NCBI GenBank assembly: GCA_018365815.1
Contig: JAGZJH010000018.1
Coordinates: forward strand, 1-43,080
Direction of reading: 5' to 3'
DNA length: 43,080 nt
From: Erysipelotrichaceae bacterium
GTDB lineage: Bacteria; Bacillota_I; Bacilli_A; Erysipelotrichales; Coprobacillaceae
A program made the position numbers and the translations under genes. The first letter of the stretch is position 1, and each line of letters begins with the position of its first letter. The notes beneath the pieces were generated by a model, which ran no database searches, was not told the origin of the DNA, and saw nothing but the letters and a program-made list of their open reading frames with translations. Of the stretch, positions 13,669 through 22,425 are shown piece by piece.

Positions 13669-15861
13669 TTATTCTTCCACTTTCATAATTAAAAGTGTGA
13701 CATCGTCAATTGCTGAAGCATTTTGTAAAGCTTGATTAAAACTAGAAGCAATCATTTGAGGACTCATTTGTTTATGATCTAAAATAAAATTAATGATTTG
13801 ATTTTCTTCAATTTCACCTACTCCATCACTCATCATCACAATATAATCTCCGCTTACAAGTTCAACTCGTTCATATTTAGCTTCTACATCACTCATAATT
13901 CCAATAGGTAAAGAACGTCCTTCAATTTCAATAATCGCCTCTTCTCGAATAATAAATGAATGCATACTACCATTTTTATAAAACTCAATTTCTTTACGAT
14001 AAGCATCAAAAATCGCTAAATCTAAAGTCGTAAACATATCACTGCGATTTTTAATACGTAATAATGCATTCACTGTTTTAATGCAGTTTTCAACCTCTGC
14101 ACCTGTCTTTAATAACTTTTGAAAAATATCTAATAAAAAAGAACTCTCTTGATAAGCAAGTTTTCCATGCCCCATACCATCACTAATTGCAAATATATTT
14201 TTATCCCCATTTTCAAATACTGCATATTGATCACCACAATAATTTTCATCTTTTCCAATTTGAACAATACCGTGACTCATATAAGAAATTGGTTTATTTT
14301 CTAAAACTAAATGCATATATCCTTTTTGTTTTGGAATTCCTTGTTTTACTAATCTAAAAGTTGTTTTATACCCTTTATTTAATAAAGGAATTAATTCTTC
14401 TGAAACTTCTCTACCAGTAATATTACGGATGGCTATATCAATTTCATAATGATGATTAGCGATTTTTTCTCGTGTTAAATATTGTATATCAAAATGATAA
14501 CCTTTTAATAAATCTAAAACATATTCATCAAGTTGGTCATAACTACCGGTCACTTGATTTTCAAAATCTTTTAACACCCCTGAAACTAAACCTAATTGAT
14601 GATATAAATTCTTCTTTAAAATATCATATTCCTGATTAAGTTTTTCTTGTTGTTGATACAACGCTGTTTCAAGTTTTAATTGTTCTTTATAGGCTCTTGA
14701 ATTTAAACAATAGTTTTGTACATATTTTGTCTCACTAACTTGTAATTTTTCATCTAATCCTTTCATAAATAATTTAATTAAGCGATGGTTTCCGTTATAA
14801 CGATCAAAGCATTGATCACAACTAGCACAATTTTTACATACTTTATCATAAAAATGTCCGACATAGAGTTTTGTATTTACCGGTGTGACATTTATTTCAA
14901 AAGAACCGGTAATTTTCGCAAATAAATCACCAAATTCAGAAACTTTACGTCCTACCTTTCTTCGTTCATTTTCAATAATCGAACTTGTAGATAATCGTGT
15001 TTCTATTTTTTCTTGTTTAATTGTTGGTAATATTAAAAAAGTTAGTGTAATCATTCCGACTTTGATTAATTGTAAATACAAATCTTCTAAAACTAAAATC
15101 GGTAACCAAACTTGACATAATCCATAGACTAATCCATAAACAATTTTATTTTTAGGTTGATATACACTAAAAACAATTAATGGTAGTAATATCATAATCA
15201 TGTCATATAACTGACCAATTTTTAATAAGATTAATAAAAACATTCCAAATAATCCCAAATAAGCACTACTACTTAAATTAATTGCATAAGAACTGTAAAG
15301 TACAATTACACCCACTCCCACTATCACTAATTCCGGATTAAATATTTTTAAATTCATTAATGCCACTAAAGTTAGTGTCAATAATAATGTATATTCTTTG
15401 TGATCAATTTTGCGTGAATGTGTGTGTACAAAGAAGTTCGTGAGTTCTAAATTCATTATTTGTAACATATACTGTAATAACAAAATTACAAAACATTCAC
15501 TGATTGATCTAAATGAAAAGTCGTAATAAAGTAAGTAGATATATCCTGCACTTAGTAATGAAACAAGTATTGGAATATAATAACTTTTCATAAGTTTAAA
15601 AATATTTAAACTTTCAATAATAATATAAATTCCAATACTGACAATTATTATCGGCATATTTAAAGTTAAAAGCATTCCAATAAAATACATCACTATGTAT
15701 TCGTATCCTAGTAAATAAGCTAATGATAATATGGATAATCCAAAAACCCCCTTGATGTCAAATAAACTTACCTGACTGATTAAAACTGCAATACTTAAAA
15801 ACAAACTTTTTCTAATGACATTCTTTACTTTCCTTCGTTCTAATGTCTTTGTTAATTGCAT
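13669..15861 (-). CDS. spoIIE: Stage II sporulation protein E, PP2C-type phosphatase
   Basis: SpoIIE (730 residues; about 827 in Bacillus) dephosphorylates the anti-anti-sigma factor SpoIIAA in the forespore and so activates sigma-F; it also acts at the asymmetric septum. About ten membrane segments occupy residues 20-290, followed by a cysteine-rich linker (CKNCASCDQC). The C-terminal phosphatase has the metal-binding motifs AISDGMGHGKLA (about 580) and MMSDGVGE (about 690). The ATG at 15861 follows GAGGTGAGGATT and is preferred over the frame from 15891. Presence of an intact gene implies that the organism forms or recently formed endospores. No sporulation promoter was assigned. Confidence 0.94.
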   Translation of the reverse strand: MQLTKTLERRKVKNVIRKSLFLSIAVLISQVSLFDIKGVFGLSILSLAYLLGYEYIVMYFIGMLLTLNMPIIIVSIGIYIIIESLNIFKLMKSYYIPILVSLLSAGYIYLLYYDFSFRSISECFVILLLQYMLQIMNLELTNFFVHTHSRKIDHKEYTLLLTLTLVALMNLKIFNPELVIVGVGVIVLYSSYAINLSSSAYLGLFGMFLLILLKIGQLYDMIMILLPLIVFSVYQPKNKIVYGLVYGLCQVWLPILVLEDLYLQLIKVGMITLTFLILPTIKQEKIETRLSTSSIIENERRKVGRKVSEFGDLFAKITGSFEINVTPVNTKLYVGHFYDKVCKNCASCDQCFDRYNGNHRLIKLFMKGLDEKLQVSETKYVQNYCLNSRAYKEQLKLETALYQQQEKLNQEYDILKKNLYHQLGLVSGVLKDFENQVTGSYDQLDEYVLDLLKGYHFDIQYLTREKIANHHYEIDIAIRNITGREVSEELIPLLNKGYKTTFRLVKQGIPKQKGYMHLVLENKPISYMSHGIVQIGKDENYCGDQYAVFENGDKNIFAISDGMGHGKLAYQESSFLLDIFQKLLKTGAEVENCIKTVNALLRIKNRSDMFTTLDLAIFDAYRKEIEFYKNGSMHSFIIREEAIIEIEGRSLPIGIMSDVEAKYERVELVSGDYIVMMSDGVGEIEENQIINFILDHKQMSPQMIASSFNQALQNASAIDDVTLLIMKVEE

Positions 15862-15934
15862 AATCCTCACCTCATTTATGATTATATACAACCTTATCGT
15901 AGTTATTTGTCACAATATGAGTAGGATAAATAAA

Positions 15935-15960
15935 AACTGTGGAAATTTTTCCACAGTTAA
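15935..15960 (-). terminator. Terminator of the HAD phosphatase gene
   Basis: AACTGTGG and CCACAGTT form a short stem with an A/T-rich centre and exit into TTTTTATTT on the minus strand. It overlaps the stop codon. Confidence 0.75.
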
Positions 15961-16799
15961 ATTAAACCATACGATTTTAAACTTTTATAAATACCATCAT
16001 GATCTGGTTCTTCAAAAATTCCATCAGCCAGTGCTTTTAAATTATCAGCAGATAATTCAGAAACCACACTCACTCCTGTAACTTGAAGCATTTCATAATC
16101 ATTCATACTGTCCCCATATCCAAAAGTATCTTCAATTGGAATATTATAATAATTACTTACAAATTCTACCCCATCACCTTTTGTGCAGTGTTTTAAAATA
16201 ATTTCACCATTGACATATTTTTCTTTATCATCACTAAATGTTACAATATTGAAAAACTCATTTAAAAAGCTACGACATTTTTCAAAATCTTCTTTTTTAG
16301 GAGCGATAAAGCATATTTTCATTACCGGTGTTTGGTTAATATCAAATTCTTTTAGCGCTTTACGATGATCGTTTTTAGCACGATCTTCAAATGCGCGTGT
16401 CAATTCAAGATTATCTTTAAAACGAATTTTGTTTAATGTTTCAAAAAAGTTCATAATTCCCGGAGATTGGTATATCGCTTCTTTGGTTTCAAGTGAAAAT
16501 AAAACTTGATGATTAGTAAACAGTAACATTACTTCACTTAATAAATATTGGTTAATAAAATTTTCAAACACATATTCATTATTAATTTTAATTAAACCAC
16601 CGGCTGAAGCAACGATTCCATCAAATCCGATATTTAAAATACTTTGGTCAATAGATACCGGTGCACGTCCCGTACATAAAATCGCTAAATGTCCATTTTC
16701 TCTTAATTTTTTGACTGCTTCTTGATTTTTTTCTGTGACTTTTCTTGAAGCCCCTACCAATGTCCCGTCAATATCAAAAAATACTATTTTTCTATTCAT
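15957..16799 (-). CDS. Cof-type HAD-superfamily phosphatase
   Basis: A 280-residue cytoplasmic phosphatase of the Cof/YwpJ group, which typically acts on sugar phosphates or other small phosphorylated metabolites. HAD motif I is FFDIDGTL (residues 7-14; the first Asp is the nucleophile), motif II is CTGR, a lysine lies around IILKHCTKGDG, and motif IV is GYGDSMNDYEML (about 232). The substrate cannot be told from sequence. The ATG at 16799 is the only in-frame start but has no good ribosome binding site. A strong site, AGAAAGGAGAAGT, lies 35 bases upstream and serves a four-codon reading frame instead. Confidence 0.88.
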   Translation of the reverse strand: MNRKIVFFDIDGTLVGASRKVTEKNQEAVKKLRENGHLAILCTGRAPVSIDQSILNIGFDGIVASAGGLIKINNEYVFENFINQYLLSEVMLLFTNHQVLFSLETKEAIYQSPGIMNFFETLNKIRFKDNLELTRAFEDRAKNDHRKALKEFDINQTPVMKICFIAPKKEDFEKCRSFLNEFFNIVTFSDDKEKYVNGEIILKHCTKGDGVEFVSNYYNIPIEDTFGYGDSMNDYEMLQVTGVSVVSELSADNLKALADGIFEEPDHDGIYKSLKSYGLI

Positions 16800-16815
16800 A
16801 TCGTAGTTTCTATGA

Positions 16816-16830
16816 CTATAAAATAATCAT
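16816..16830 (-). CDS. Four-residue upstream ORF ahead of the HAD gene
   Basis: ATG ATT ATT TTA TAG, preceded by AGAAAGGAGAAGT. This is the only strong Shine-Dalgarno near the HAD phosphatase gene, which starts 17 bases after the uORF stop codon. Ribosomes may reinitiate there. It could be a leader peptide or a chance ATG. Confidence 0.3.
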   Translation of the reverse strand: MIIL

Positions 16831-16940
16831 ACTTCTCCTTTCTTGTTTTCTATTATATATTCTTTTAAAAATGACATATTCTTTTTTTACATATTGAAAA
16901 TCAATCAATAGTATTTATAAACTAAAACTTAATTTAATAT

Positions 16941-16975
16941 AAAAAAACCTAATTTCTATTTAGAAACTAAGTTTT
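16941..16975 (-). terminator. Terminator of the small membrane protein gene
   Basis: AACCTAATTTCT and AGAAACTAAGTT pair with two mismatches; the minus strand exits into TTTTTTTATATT. Confidence 0.65.
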
Positions 16976-17346
16976 CATTTTTTTATAGTTAAAATATTTA
17001 AGTATAGTAATGTCATTACTAAAATCAATTCGATATAAAAAGCCGGGTATGAAGCACTTATACTAAAACTCACATCAATTGTAGAGGTAATGGTACTGAT
17101 TGGCCAAGTTAAGAAATAAAAAACTTCTATGACGATTAATAACATTGATCCTATAATCGCTAAAACATCACAATCTTTTAAAATTCCTAACAAAATACTT
17201 AAACCCGCCAATATCGTTAAAGGGTTATATAACACAATAAGTCCACTGATTTCTTGCACTCCTTGATAACTCCCAAACCATGGACGTAACATCGCTAATA
17301 AACATAAACAACCGATGATGATGCGAATAATTTTATTTTTGTTCAT
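16975..17346 (-). CDS. Small membrane protein, unknown function
   Basis: 123 residues with four hydrophobic segments (about 7-22, 34-55, 62-82 and 100-120) and a basic N-terminus (MNKNKIIR). Short polar loops such as RPWFGSYQGVQEISG and LKDCD separate them. It resembles small four-helix integral membrane proteins, and I recognise no family. GAGAGGAAATCATT lies before the ATG. It stands alone between the SNF2 helicase and the HAD gene with its own terminator. Confidence 0.7.
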   Translation of the reverse strand: MNKNKIIRIIIGCLCLLAMLRPWFGSYQGVQEISGLIVLYNPLTILAGLSILLGILKDCDVLAIIGSMLLIVIEVFYFLTWPISTITSTIDVSFSISASYPAFYIELILVMTLLYLNILTIKK

Positions 17347-17426
17347 AATGATTTCCTCTCTTGTGGAGATACTTTAACATAGATTATTTAAGATTTCCTT
17401 AATTTTTAAAAAATATATTTTAAATA

Positions 17427-20400
17427 TCACTCACTAAATAAACTCAAAATTTCTTCTTTAGACATTGAAGTAATACTTCCTTGATTTTCTTCTATAAAAG
17501 TATCCGCTAAATTTTTCTTTTGTTCTTGGAGTATTTGTATCTTTTCTTCAATACTATCTTTCATAATTAATTTATGAACAAAGACATTTTTAGTTTGTCC
17601 AATACGATAAGCACGATCTGTCGCTTGATTTTGAGCAGAGATATTCCACCATGGATCAAAGTGGATTACAATTTGAGCAGAGGTTAAATTTAACCCTGTT
17701 CCGCCTGCTTTTAAAGAAATTAAAAATACAGTAGTTTTATCATTTTGAAAGTCATTGACTAATTGACGTCGTAAATCTTTAGAAGTCGCTCCGGTTAATA
17801 AATAATAAGAAATATTTTGTTTTTGTAATTGTTCTTCAATCAATGTCAACATTGAGGTAAAGGAAGAAAATAATAACACTTTTTGCTGTTGATCTTTGGC
17901 TTGTTCTATTAACTCCATACATGCTTTTAATTTAGAACCAGTCGAATCAATGTTTTCATATACCAATCTATTATCACAACATAATTGACGTAAACGAGTC
18001 ATCATCGCCAAAACTGCAAATTTATCGATTTGCTTTTCCACTTTTAATTTTTCTTGTAATTCTTGATTAATTTGTGTCAAGTTTGCTAAATATAACTTAC
18101 TTTCTTCTTTACTAAATTCAATTTTATGCACATTTTCTATTTTATCCGGTAATTCTTTTAACACCTCTTTTTTATGACGTCTTAATATAAACGGTTCTAC
18201 CATTTGTTTTAATGCCAACTGTTTTTGCTCATCATTACTTTTCACAATATCATTTTCATAATGAGTTTTAAAATAATGGTAGGTATATAAATAATTAGGC
18301 ATTAAAAAATCAAAAATAGACCATAATTCTGCTAATGAATTTTCTATTGGCGTTCCAGTTAGTGCAAATTTGTGTTTACCTTTTAATTGTTTAATCGCAA
18401 AAGCATTTTTTGTCGTGTGGTTTTTAATATACTGTGCTTCATCGATAATAATATAATTAAACAATTCTTGTTGATATAACTCATAGTCTTTTCGCATATA
18501 ATCATAAGAAGTGATGATGATATCATATTGTTTTATTGAATGAATTAACTCAGTACGTACTTTTGCACTTCCTGTAATACATAGACACTTTAATGTTTTA
18601 GAAAATTTATGAATTTCATCTTGCCAATTATAAATCAATGATGCTGGGGTAATGACAATACTTGTCCCTTGATTTTGATAACCGGCTTCTTCAAGCAAGG
18701 TGATCACTTGAAGTGTTTTTCCAAGTCCCATATCATCAGCTAATATTCCTCCAAAGCCATAATCACTGATTGTTTTTAACCATTGGTATCCAAAGACTTG
18801 ATAGTCCCTTAATATATTTTGATAAGGTGCAGGAACTTGATAGTTTTGATACTCTATGTTTTGAATGTTTTTAATTAATTGATTAAATGATTGATCACGT
18901 TTTAAAATTAAATGATTTGAGGAACTTTCTTTTTGTTCTAATAAAAAAGCACGATAACGGTCTAATTCAATTTCATCTTGATTTAGATCTTTTTCATTAA
19001 TTTGAAGTTCGTCAAATAACTGACTCACTTCATTGATACTTTCATCATCCAAACGAATAATCTTCCCATCTTTTAAACGATGGAACTTCTTTTTACGACG
19101 GTAATTTTTTAAAACATCAAATAACTCTTCACGAGGAATATCGATACTATCTACATCAATTTTTAATAAATCATTTTCAATTCTTACCCCGACATTTAAT
19201 CGCATTGAATGTGGTTTTTCCATGTTTTGAATGTTTTCACTCACATAAATTTCACTATATTTTTTAAGTAATCCTAAACCATATTCAACAAAATGAGACG
19301 TTAAATCATTTTTAAACGTAATAATTGCTTGATGTAAAGTAGCAGAATAAGTCGCTTGATAGTGATCAAAGATGTATTTTATTTTTTTAATTTTGACTTC
19401 ATCACTATTTAAATTTGCCTTTTGTTGATTTAATTCACCTTTAATATATACATCACTAATGACATTTCCCTCTTCATCTAAATCTATATAAGTGGCTAAT
19501 TGCAACTCTTCAACAATAAATTCTTCAATTAATGTTTCATCAATTTTGACATATGGTCGTATTTGGCTATAAACAACTCGACAAAATTCTTGTATATCGT
19601 CTTTATAAATTTGAATAGCAGAACCACCAATACAATGGTTAAAAATCAAACTACATTGGTGACTTAAAATCTCATCAAATCGTTGCAACTGTTGATTTTC
19701 TAAGTAATACCAGTATCGATTTCCTTCGAGTAACCATTCATGATTTAAACATAATTCAAAATAATAAAAATCATCTTCTTTAGAGACTTTCATTTCAAAA
19801 TCCTTTAACTTTTCTTTTCTAAAACTCATATCAATATATTTAGAATTTAATTTTGAATAAATCTCAAAAAAGTCATCTAATGATTGTTTATTGACATATA
19901 ATTTTCGATTAAGGTAATTATAACCTGAATAAGTTGTACTTTTTGCCAAGGTTTCTTGAATAAACATAATTTGTTGTTGACTGCTGGTATCAAATTTATC
20001 TTTTTTATGCACAAAACTGAATTTTTTACCATATGTCACACGTTCTTGTGAATTAATGGCTTTTATAAAATTATTTAAGTTTTTTAAAACATATAACTTA
20101 TCTGTTCCAATTTTATATTCTACTTCAATTTCATGATCTATGACTTCAGTTTGAGCATATAAGCCAACGTTAAAAACCTCTTCAAAATCCATTTCTTCAT
20201 TTGCAATGTTTTCAAACTGATGAATTAACTCTTGTGCTTTACGGCGATTGAGTTCAAGTAAATAACGTTGTCTAGCTTCTAGTCGTTCTTGTGCAAAAGA
20301 TTTATGAAAAGGAAATTCAATAATCGTATTTTCTGATAGGTATAATAATGCCGCACCAATATGAGCACAAGGGGAAGTTTCACTACAATAAAAACAATCA

Positions 20401-20621
20401 CACTCATAATCAATGACACGACCATCATAACTAATTGTAAAGTGTGCTTCACCCTTTTTTTGATAATCATTATAAACAACACGAACTTTATAACGATTTG
20501 TTTTTGTTAATTCAATATAAATATCTTCTAATATATCTGAATTAAAATATCGTCTGGCTATAATATAATTTCTAAAACCATCTTTAAAAAGGCGCTGAAT
20601 TTCTGATGTTGATATTTTCAC
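17427..20621 (-). CDS. SWIM/SNF2-family DEAD-like helicase
   Basis: A 1064-residue ATPase of the Swi2/Snf2 family (similar in layout to Bacillus YwqA). A SWIM zinc finger is complete: C74, C76, then C85 and H87. A long middle region (about 100-580) corresponds to the bacterial SNF2-associated domain. The helicase core follows in the C-terminal 480 residues: GGILADDMGLGKTLQ (motif I), IIIDEAQYIKN (motif II), ALTGTPIENSL (motif III), and in the second lobe FLISLKAGGTGLNLTSA and DRAYRIGQ (motifs V and VI). Such proteins translocate on duplex DNA and remodel bound proteins; the bacterial role is poorly known. GTG start with AAAGGAGTGGTTAT. The neighbours are unknown proteins, not a recognised defence cassette. 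Confidence 0.93.
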   Translation of the reverse strand: MKISTSEIQRLFKDGFRNYIIARRYFNSDILEDIYIELTKTNRYKVRVVYNDYQKKGEAHFTISYDGRVIDYECDCFYCSETSPCAHIGAALLYLSENTIIEFPFHKSFAQERLEARQRYLLELNRRKAQELIHQFENIANEEMDFEEVFNVGLYAQTEVIDHEIEVEYKIGTDKLYVLKNLNNFIKAINSQERVTYGKKFSFVHKKDKFDTSSQQQIMFIQETLAKSTTYSGYNYLNRKLYVNKQSLDDFFEIYSKLNSKYIDMSFRKEKLKDFEMKVSKEDDFYYFELCLNHEWLLEGNRYWYYLENQQLQRFDEILSHQCSLIFNHCIGGSAIQIYKDDIQEFCRVVYSQIRPYVKIDETLIEEFIVEELQLATYIDLDEEGNVISDVYIKGELNQQKANLNSDEVKIKKIKYIFDHYQATYSATLHQAIITFKNDLTSHFVEYGLGLLKKYSEIYVSENIQNMEKPHSMRLNVGVRIENDLLKIDVDSIDIPREELFDVLKNYRRKKKFHRLKDGKIIRLDDESINEVSQLFDELQINEKDLNQDEIELDRYRAFLLEQKESSSNHLILKRDQSFNQLIKNIQNIEYQNYQVPAPYQNILRDYQVFGYQWLKTISDYGFGGILADDMGLGKTLQVITLLEEAGYQNQGTSIVITPASLIYNWQDEIHKFSKTLKCLCITGSAKVRTELIHSIKQYDIIITSYDYMRKDYELYQQELFNYIIIDEAQYIKNHTTKNAFAIKQLKGKHKFALTGTPIENSLAELWSIFDFLMPNYLYTYHYFKTHYENDIVKSNDEQKQLALKQMVEPFILRRHKKEVLKELPDKIENVHKIEFSKEESKLYLANLTQINQELQEKLKVEKQIDKFAVLAMMTRLRQLCCDNRLVYENIDSTGSKLKACMELIEQAKDQQQKVLLFSSFTSMLTLIEEQLQKQNISYYLLTGATSKDLRRQLVNDFQNDKTTVFLISLKAGGTGLNLTSAQIVIHFDPWWNISAQNQATDRAYRIGQTKNVFVHKLIMKDSIEEKIQILQEQKKNLADTFIEENQGSITSMSKEEILSLFSE

Positions 20622-20654
20622 ATAACCACTCCTTTTTGTTATTATAACATAAAA

Positions 20655-20679
20655 AAACTTACTAATAATAAGTAAGTTT
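20655..20679 (-). terminator. Terminator of the pRiA4b-ORF3-like gene
   Basis: AAACTTACT and AGTAAGTTT (9 bp) with an A/T loop; the minus strand exits into TTTTATG. It overlaps that gene's stop codon. Confidence 0.75.
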
Positions 20680-21568
20680 AATTGAATATTTCCTCATCAT
20701 CAAAGTAAATATCGTCATCTTCTTCATCATAAGGTAACATCTCATTTGGATTTTCATAAGCATATTTTGTGGCTTCGAAATTATCAATAACGTACATTGT
20801 ATTTTCTAACACATCAAAATCATCAAAATTATAATAGAAATCTTCTTCACTTAAACCAATGTCATCTAATATTTTATGAAAATCTTGGGGGTGATCAAGG
20901 ATTACATCAAGTAAGAAACCAAAGTCATCTATTATTCCATAACCATTTCCATCTTTGATTTGAATATCTTCTATATCTGTTATTGATTCACATTTTTCTT
21001 TACCTAAATATTCAACAACAAAAATATAATTTTCACCAAAGTCATAAGTTAATTCCATTTTAGCATTTTTCGTTAATTTTAATTCTAATAATGAAGTATC
21101 ATTGGCGTATCTTTCATTGGCATATCCTTCATAAGGAAGACAGTAATAATCATTATTCTTATATTTAATTTTAAATAAATGGCTTCCGTCAGCTTTAAAA
21201 CTATCTAAAATCACATAACATAAATCTGCTAGTGTAAAAGATAACGGTATGTGAATTTCACGCCATAATTCTTTATGATTTGCTAAAGATACTTTAAACT
21301 TTACTTTAGTTTGAAGATCCGGTATTTTAGAAACTACATCTTTTAACACATCAACAAAAATATCTTCAAAAGACTCTGGTGAAATATTCTGCATTATTCC
21401 CATTCCAAGTGTAAATTGTATTGCAGATTTGATTAAATCATCTTTGGCTTTTCTTGTTAATGTTGTTTTTCCTAATTCTTTTTGAATATTAATTATACTT
21501 TGATTTTTAGTATTTTTAACTTCGTCAAAAATAGCATCCATACATTTCATTAATTGATCATAAATCAC
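20678..21568 (-). CDS. pRiA4b ORF-3-like domain protein
   Basis: A 296-residue protein with the plasmid pRiA4b ORF-3 / IS1096 passenger-like domain at about 95-205. The marks are FKVSLANHKELWREIHIPLSFTLADLCYVI, HLFKIKYKN and LTYDFGENYIFVVEYLGKE. The C-terminal 90 residues are very acidic and end in EEDDDIYFDDEEIFN. The domain is common in bacteria and has no proven activity. The start is uncertain: GTG at 21568 fits AGAGAGTGAT best, while GTG at 21577 and ATG at 21550 are alternatives. It lies directly upstream of the SNF2 gene but has its own terminator between. Confidence 0.75.
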   Translation of the reverse strand: MIYDQLMKCMDAIFDEVKNTKNQSIINIQKELGKTTLTRKAKDDLIKSAIQFTLGMGIMQNISPESFEDIFVDVLKDVVSKIPDLQTKVKFKVSLANHKELWREIHIPLSFTLADLCYVILDSFKADGSHLFKIKYKNNDYYCLPYEGYANERYANDTSLLELKLTKNAKMELTYDFGENYIFVVEYLGKEKCESITDIEDIQIKDGNGYGIIDDFGFLLDVILDHPQDFHKILDDIGLSEEDFYYNFDDFDVLENTMYVIDNFEATKYAYENPNEMLPYDEEDDDIYFDDEEIFN

Positions 21569-21679
21569 AAATATCACTCTCTTTTCTCATTATTATTGTA
21601 GCATACTTTAGATATTTTCACATATTCTAATAATATTCTTTAACATTTTCTTTTATAAATGTTTTAGTAATGATACTTT

Positions 21680-22138
21680 TTAATTTAATTCTTTAAATAA
21701 TGAACTTTGTATTAAATCCTCATAATGATTAATCAGTTTAATTTTTTCTAAAAGTGGTGAATGTTTAATATAATATTTATCTATGAAATTAACTTTTAAA
21801 GGAGACATATACGATAAACGCTCTTTGATTTTTATATCTTTTTTATTAGCTACAATAATTTCTCCGCTAGATAAAAATATTTTACACCAGTTATAAAATC
21901 GATAGAATTTAATGACACTTTTCATTAGTACACCTTTATAATAAAAATCTTTTCCCTTTGGATCTAAATCATCATAACTCGTTAAAAATTTAATCGTTAC
22001 ATTTTCATGGATTTTTGTGCCTTTTAGATCACTGATAGCATACCCATAATCAACTTTTTGAATATTGGTTACATTAACCCCTTCTTCATTTCCATTCTCA
22101 TCAACGATTATTACTAATACATCATCTACTAAACGCAT
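21680..22138 (-). CDS. Hypothetical protein
   Basis: 152 residues, no signal peptide or membrane segment. The N-terminus MRLVDDVLVIIVDENGNEEG is beta-hairpin-like. The middle (VLMKSVIKFYRFYNWCKIF, then LSSGEIIVANKKDIKIKERL) is aromatic and basic. I recognise no family. ATG at 22138 is chosen because the earlier ATG at 22150 is part of the ribosome binding site ATGGAGGAACAT. A promoter-like TTGTTA-17-TATGCT lies at 22201-22173. Confidence 0.6.
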   Translation of the reverse strand: MRLVDDVLVIIVDENGNEEGVNVTNIQKVDYGYAISDLKGTKIHENVTIKFLTSYDDLDPKGKDFYYKGVLMKSVIKFYRFYNWCKIFLSSGEIIVANKKDIKIKERLSYMSPLKVNFIDKYYIKHSPLLEKIKLINHYEDLIQSSLFKELN

Positions 22139-22172
22139 ATGTTCCTCCATATTGATTACAAAAATTAATCAA

Positions 22173-22201
22173 AGCATAGCATAAACCATAATTATTAACA
22201 A
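22173..22201 (-). promoter_or_regulatory. Promoter candidate for the 152-residue hypothetical protein
   Basis: TTGTTA (22201-22196) and TATGCT (22178-22173) with a 17-base spacer. A 7-bp inverted repeat, ATGTTTT/AAAACAT with a 3-base spacer (22201-22217), overlaps the upstream edge of the -35 and could be an operator. Confidence 0.45.
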
Positions 22202-22321
22202 TGTTTTCTTAAAACATGCAACAAATACTATACTTTATTTGAAATTTATTTTTATTAATTTTATTATATAACATCTCTTCTTCGTTTTTCTTTTTTAAAA
22301 ATTCAATTTACTGTCTATTAG

Positions 22322-22389
22322 ATCAGTATGCTGGTAAAAAAATTTTTTTTAGATTATGAAAAATCACTTTATAAAAAAAGAATACTGAT
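22322..22389 (+). promoter_or_regulatory. Inverted octamers upstream of the family 1 glycosidase
   Basis: ATCAGTAT (22322-22329) and ATACTGAT (22382-22389) are exact inverse copies 52 bases apart in the glycosidase leader. A third short palindrome, CTAATTTTATATTAG, follows at 22394. They could be regulator sites or an RNA stem. No clear sigma-A promoter and no good catabolite-response element was found in 22218-22407. Confidence 0.3.
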
Positions 22390-22425
22390 ATACTAATTTT
22401 ATATTAGATGAAAAGGAGTGAAACT

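Noticed and set aside
17427..22138. A defence island around the SNF2 helicase
   Set aside because: No nuclease, methyltransferase, toxin or other known defence gene accompanies it; SWIM/SNF2 proteins of this layout are common chromosomal genes.
22201..22217. ATGTTTT/AAAACAT palindrome as a catabolite-response element
   Set aside because: It lacks the central CG and the flanking consensus of cre; kept only as a possible operator of the minus-strand gene.
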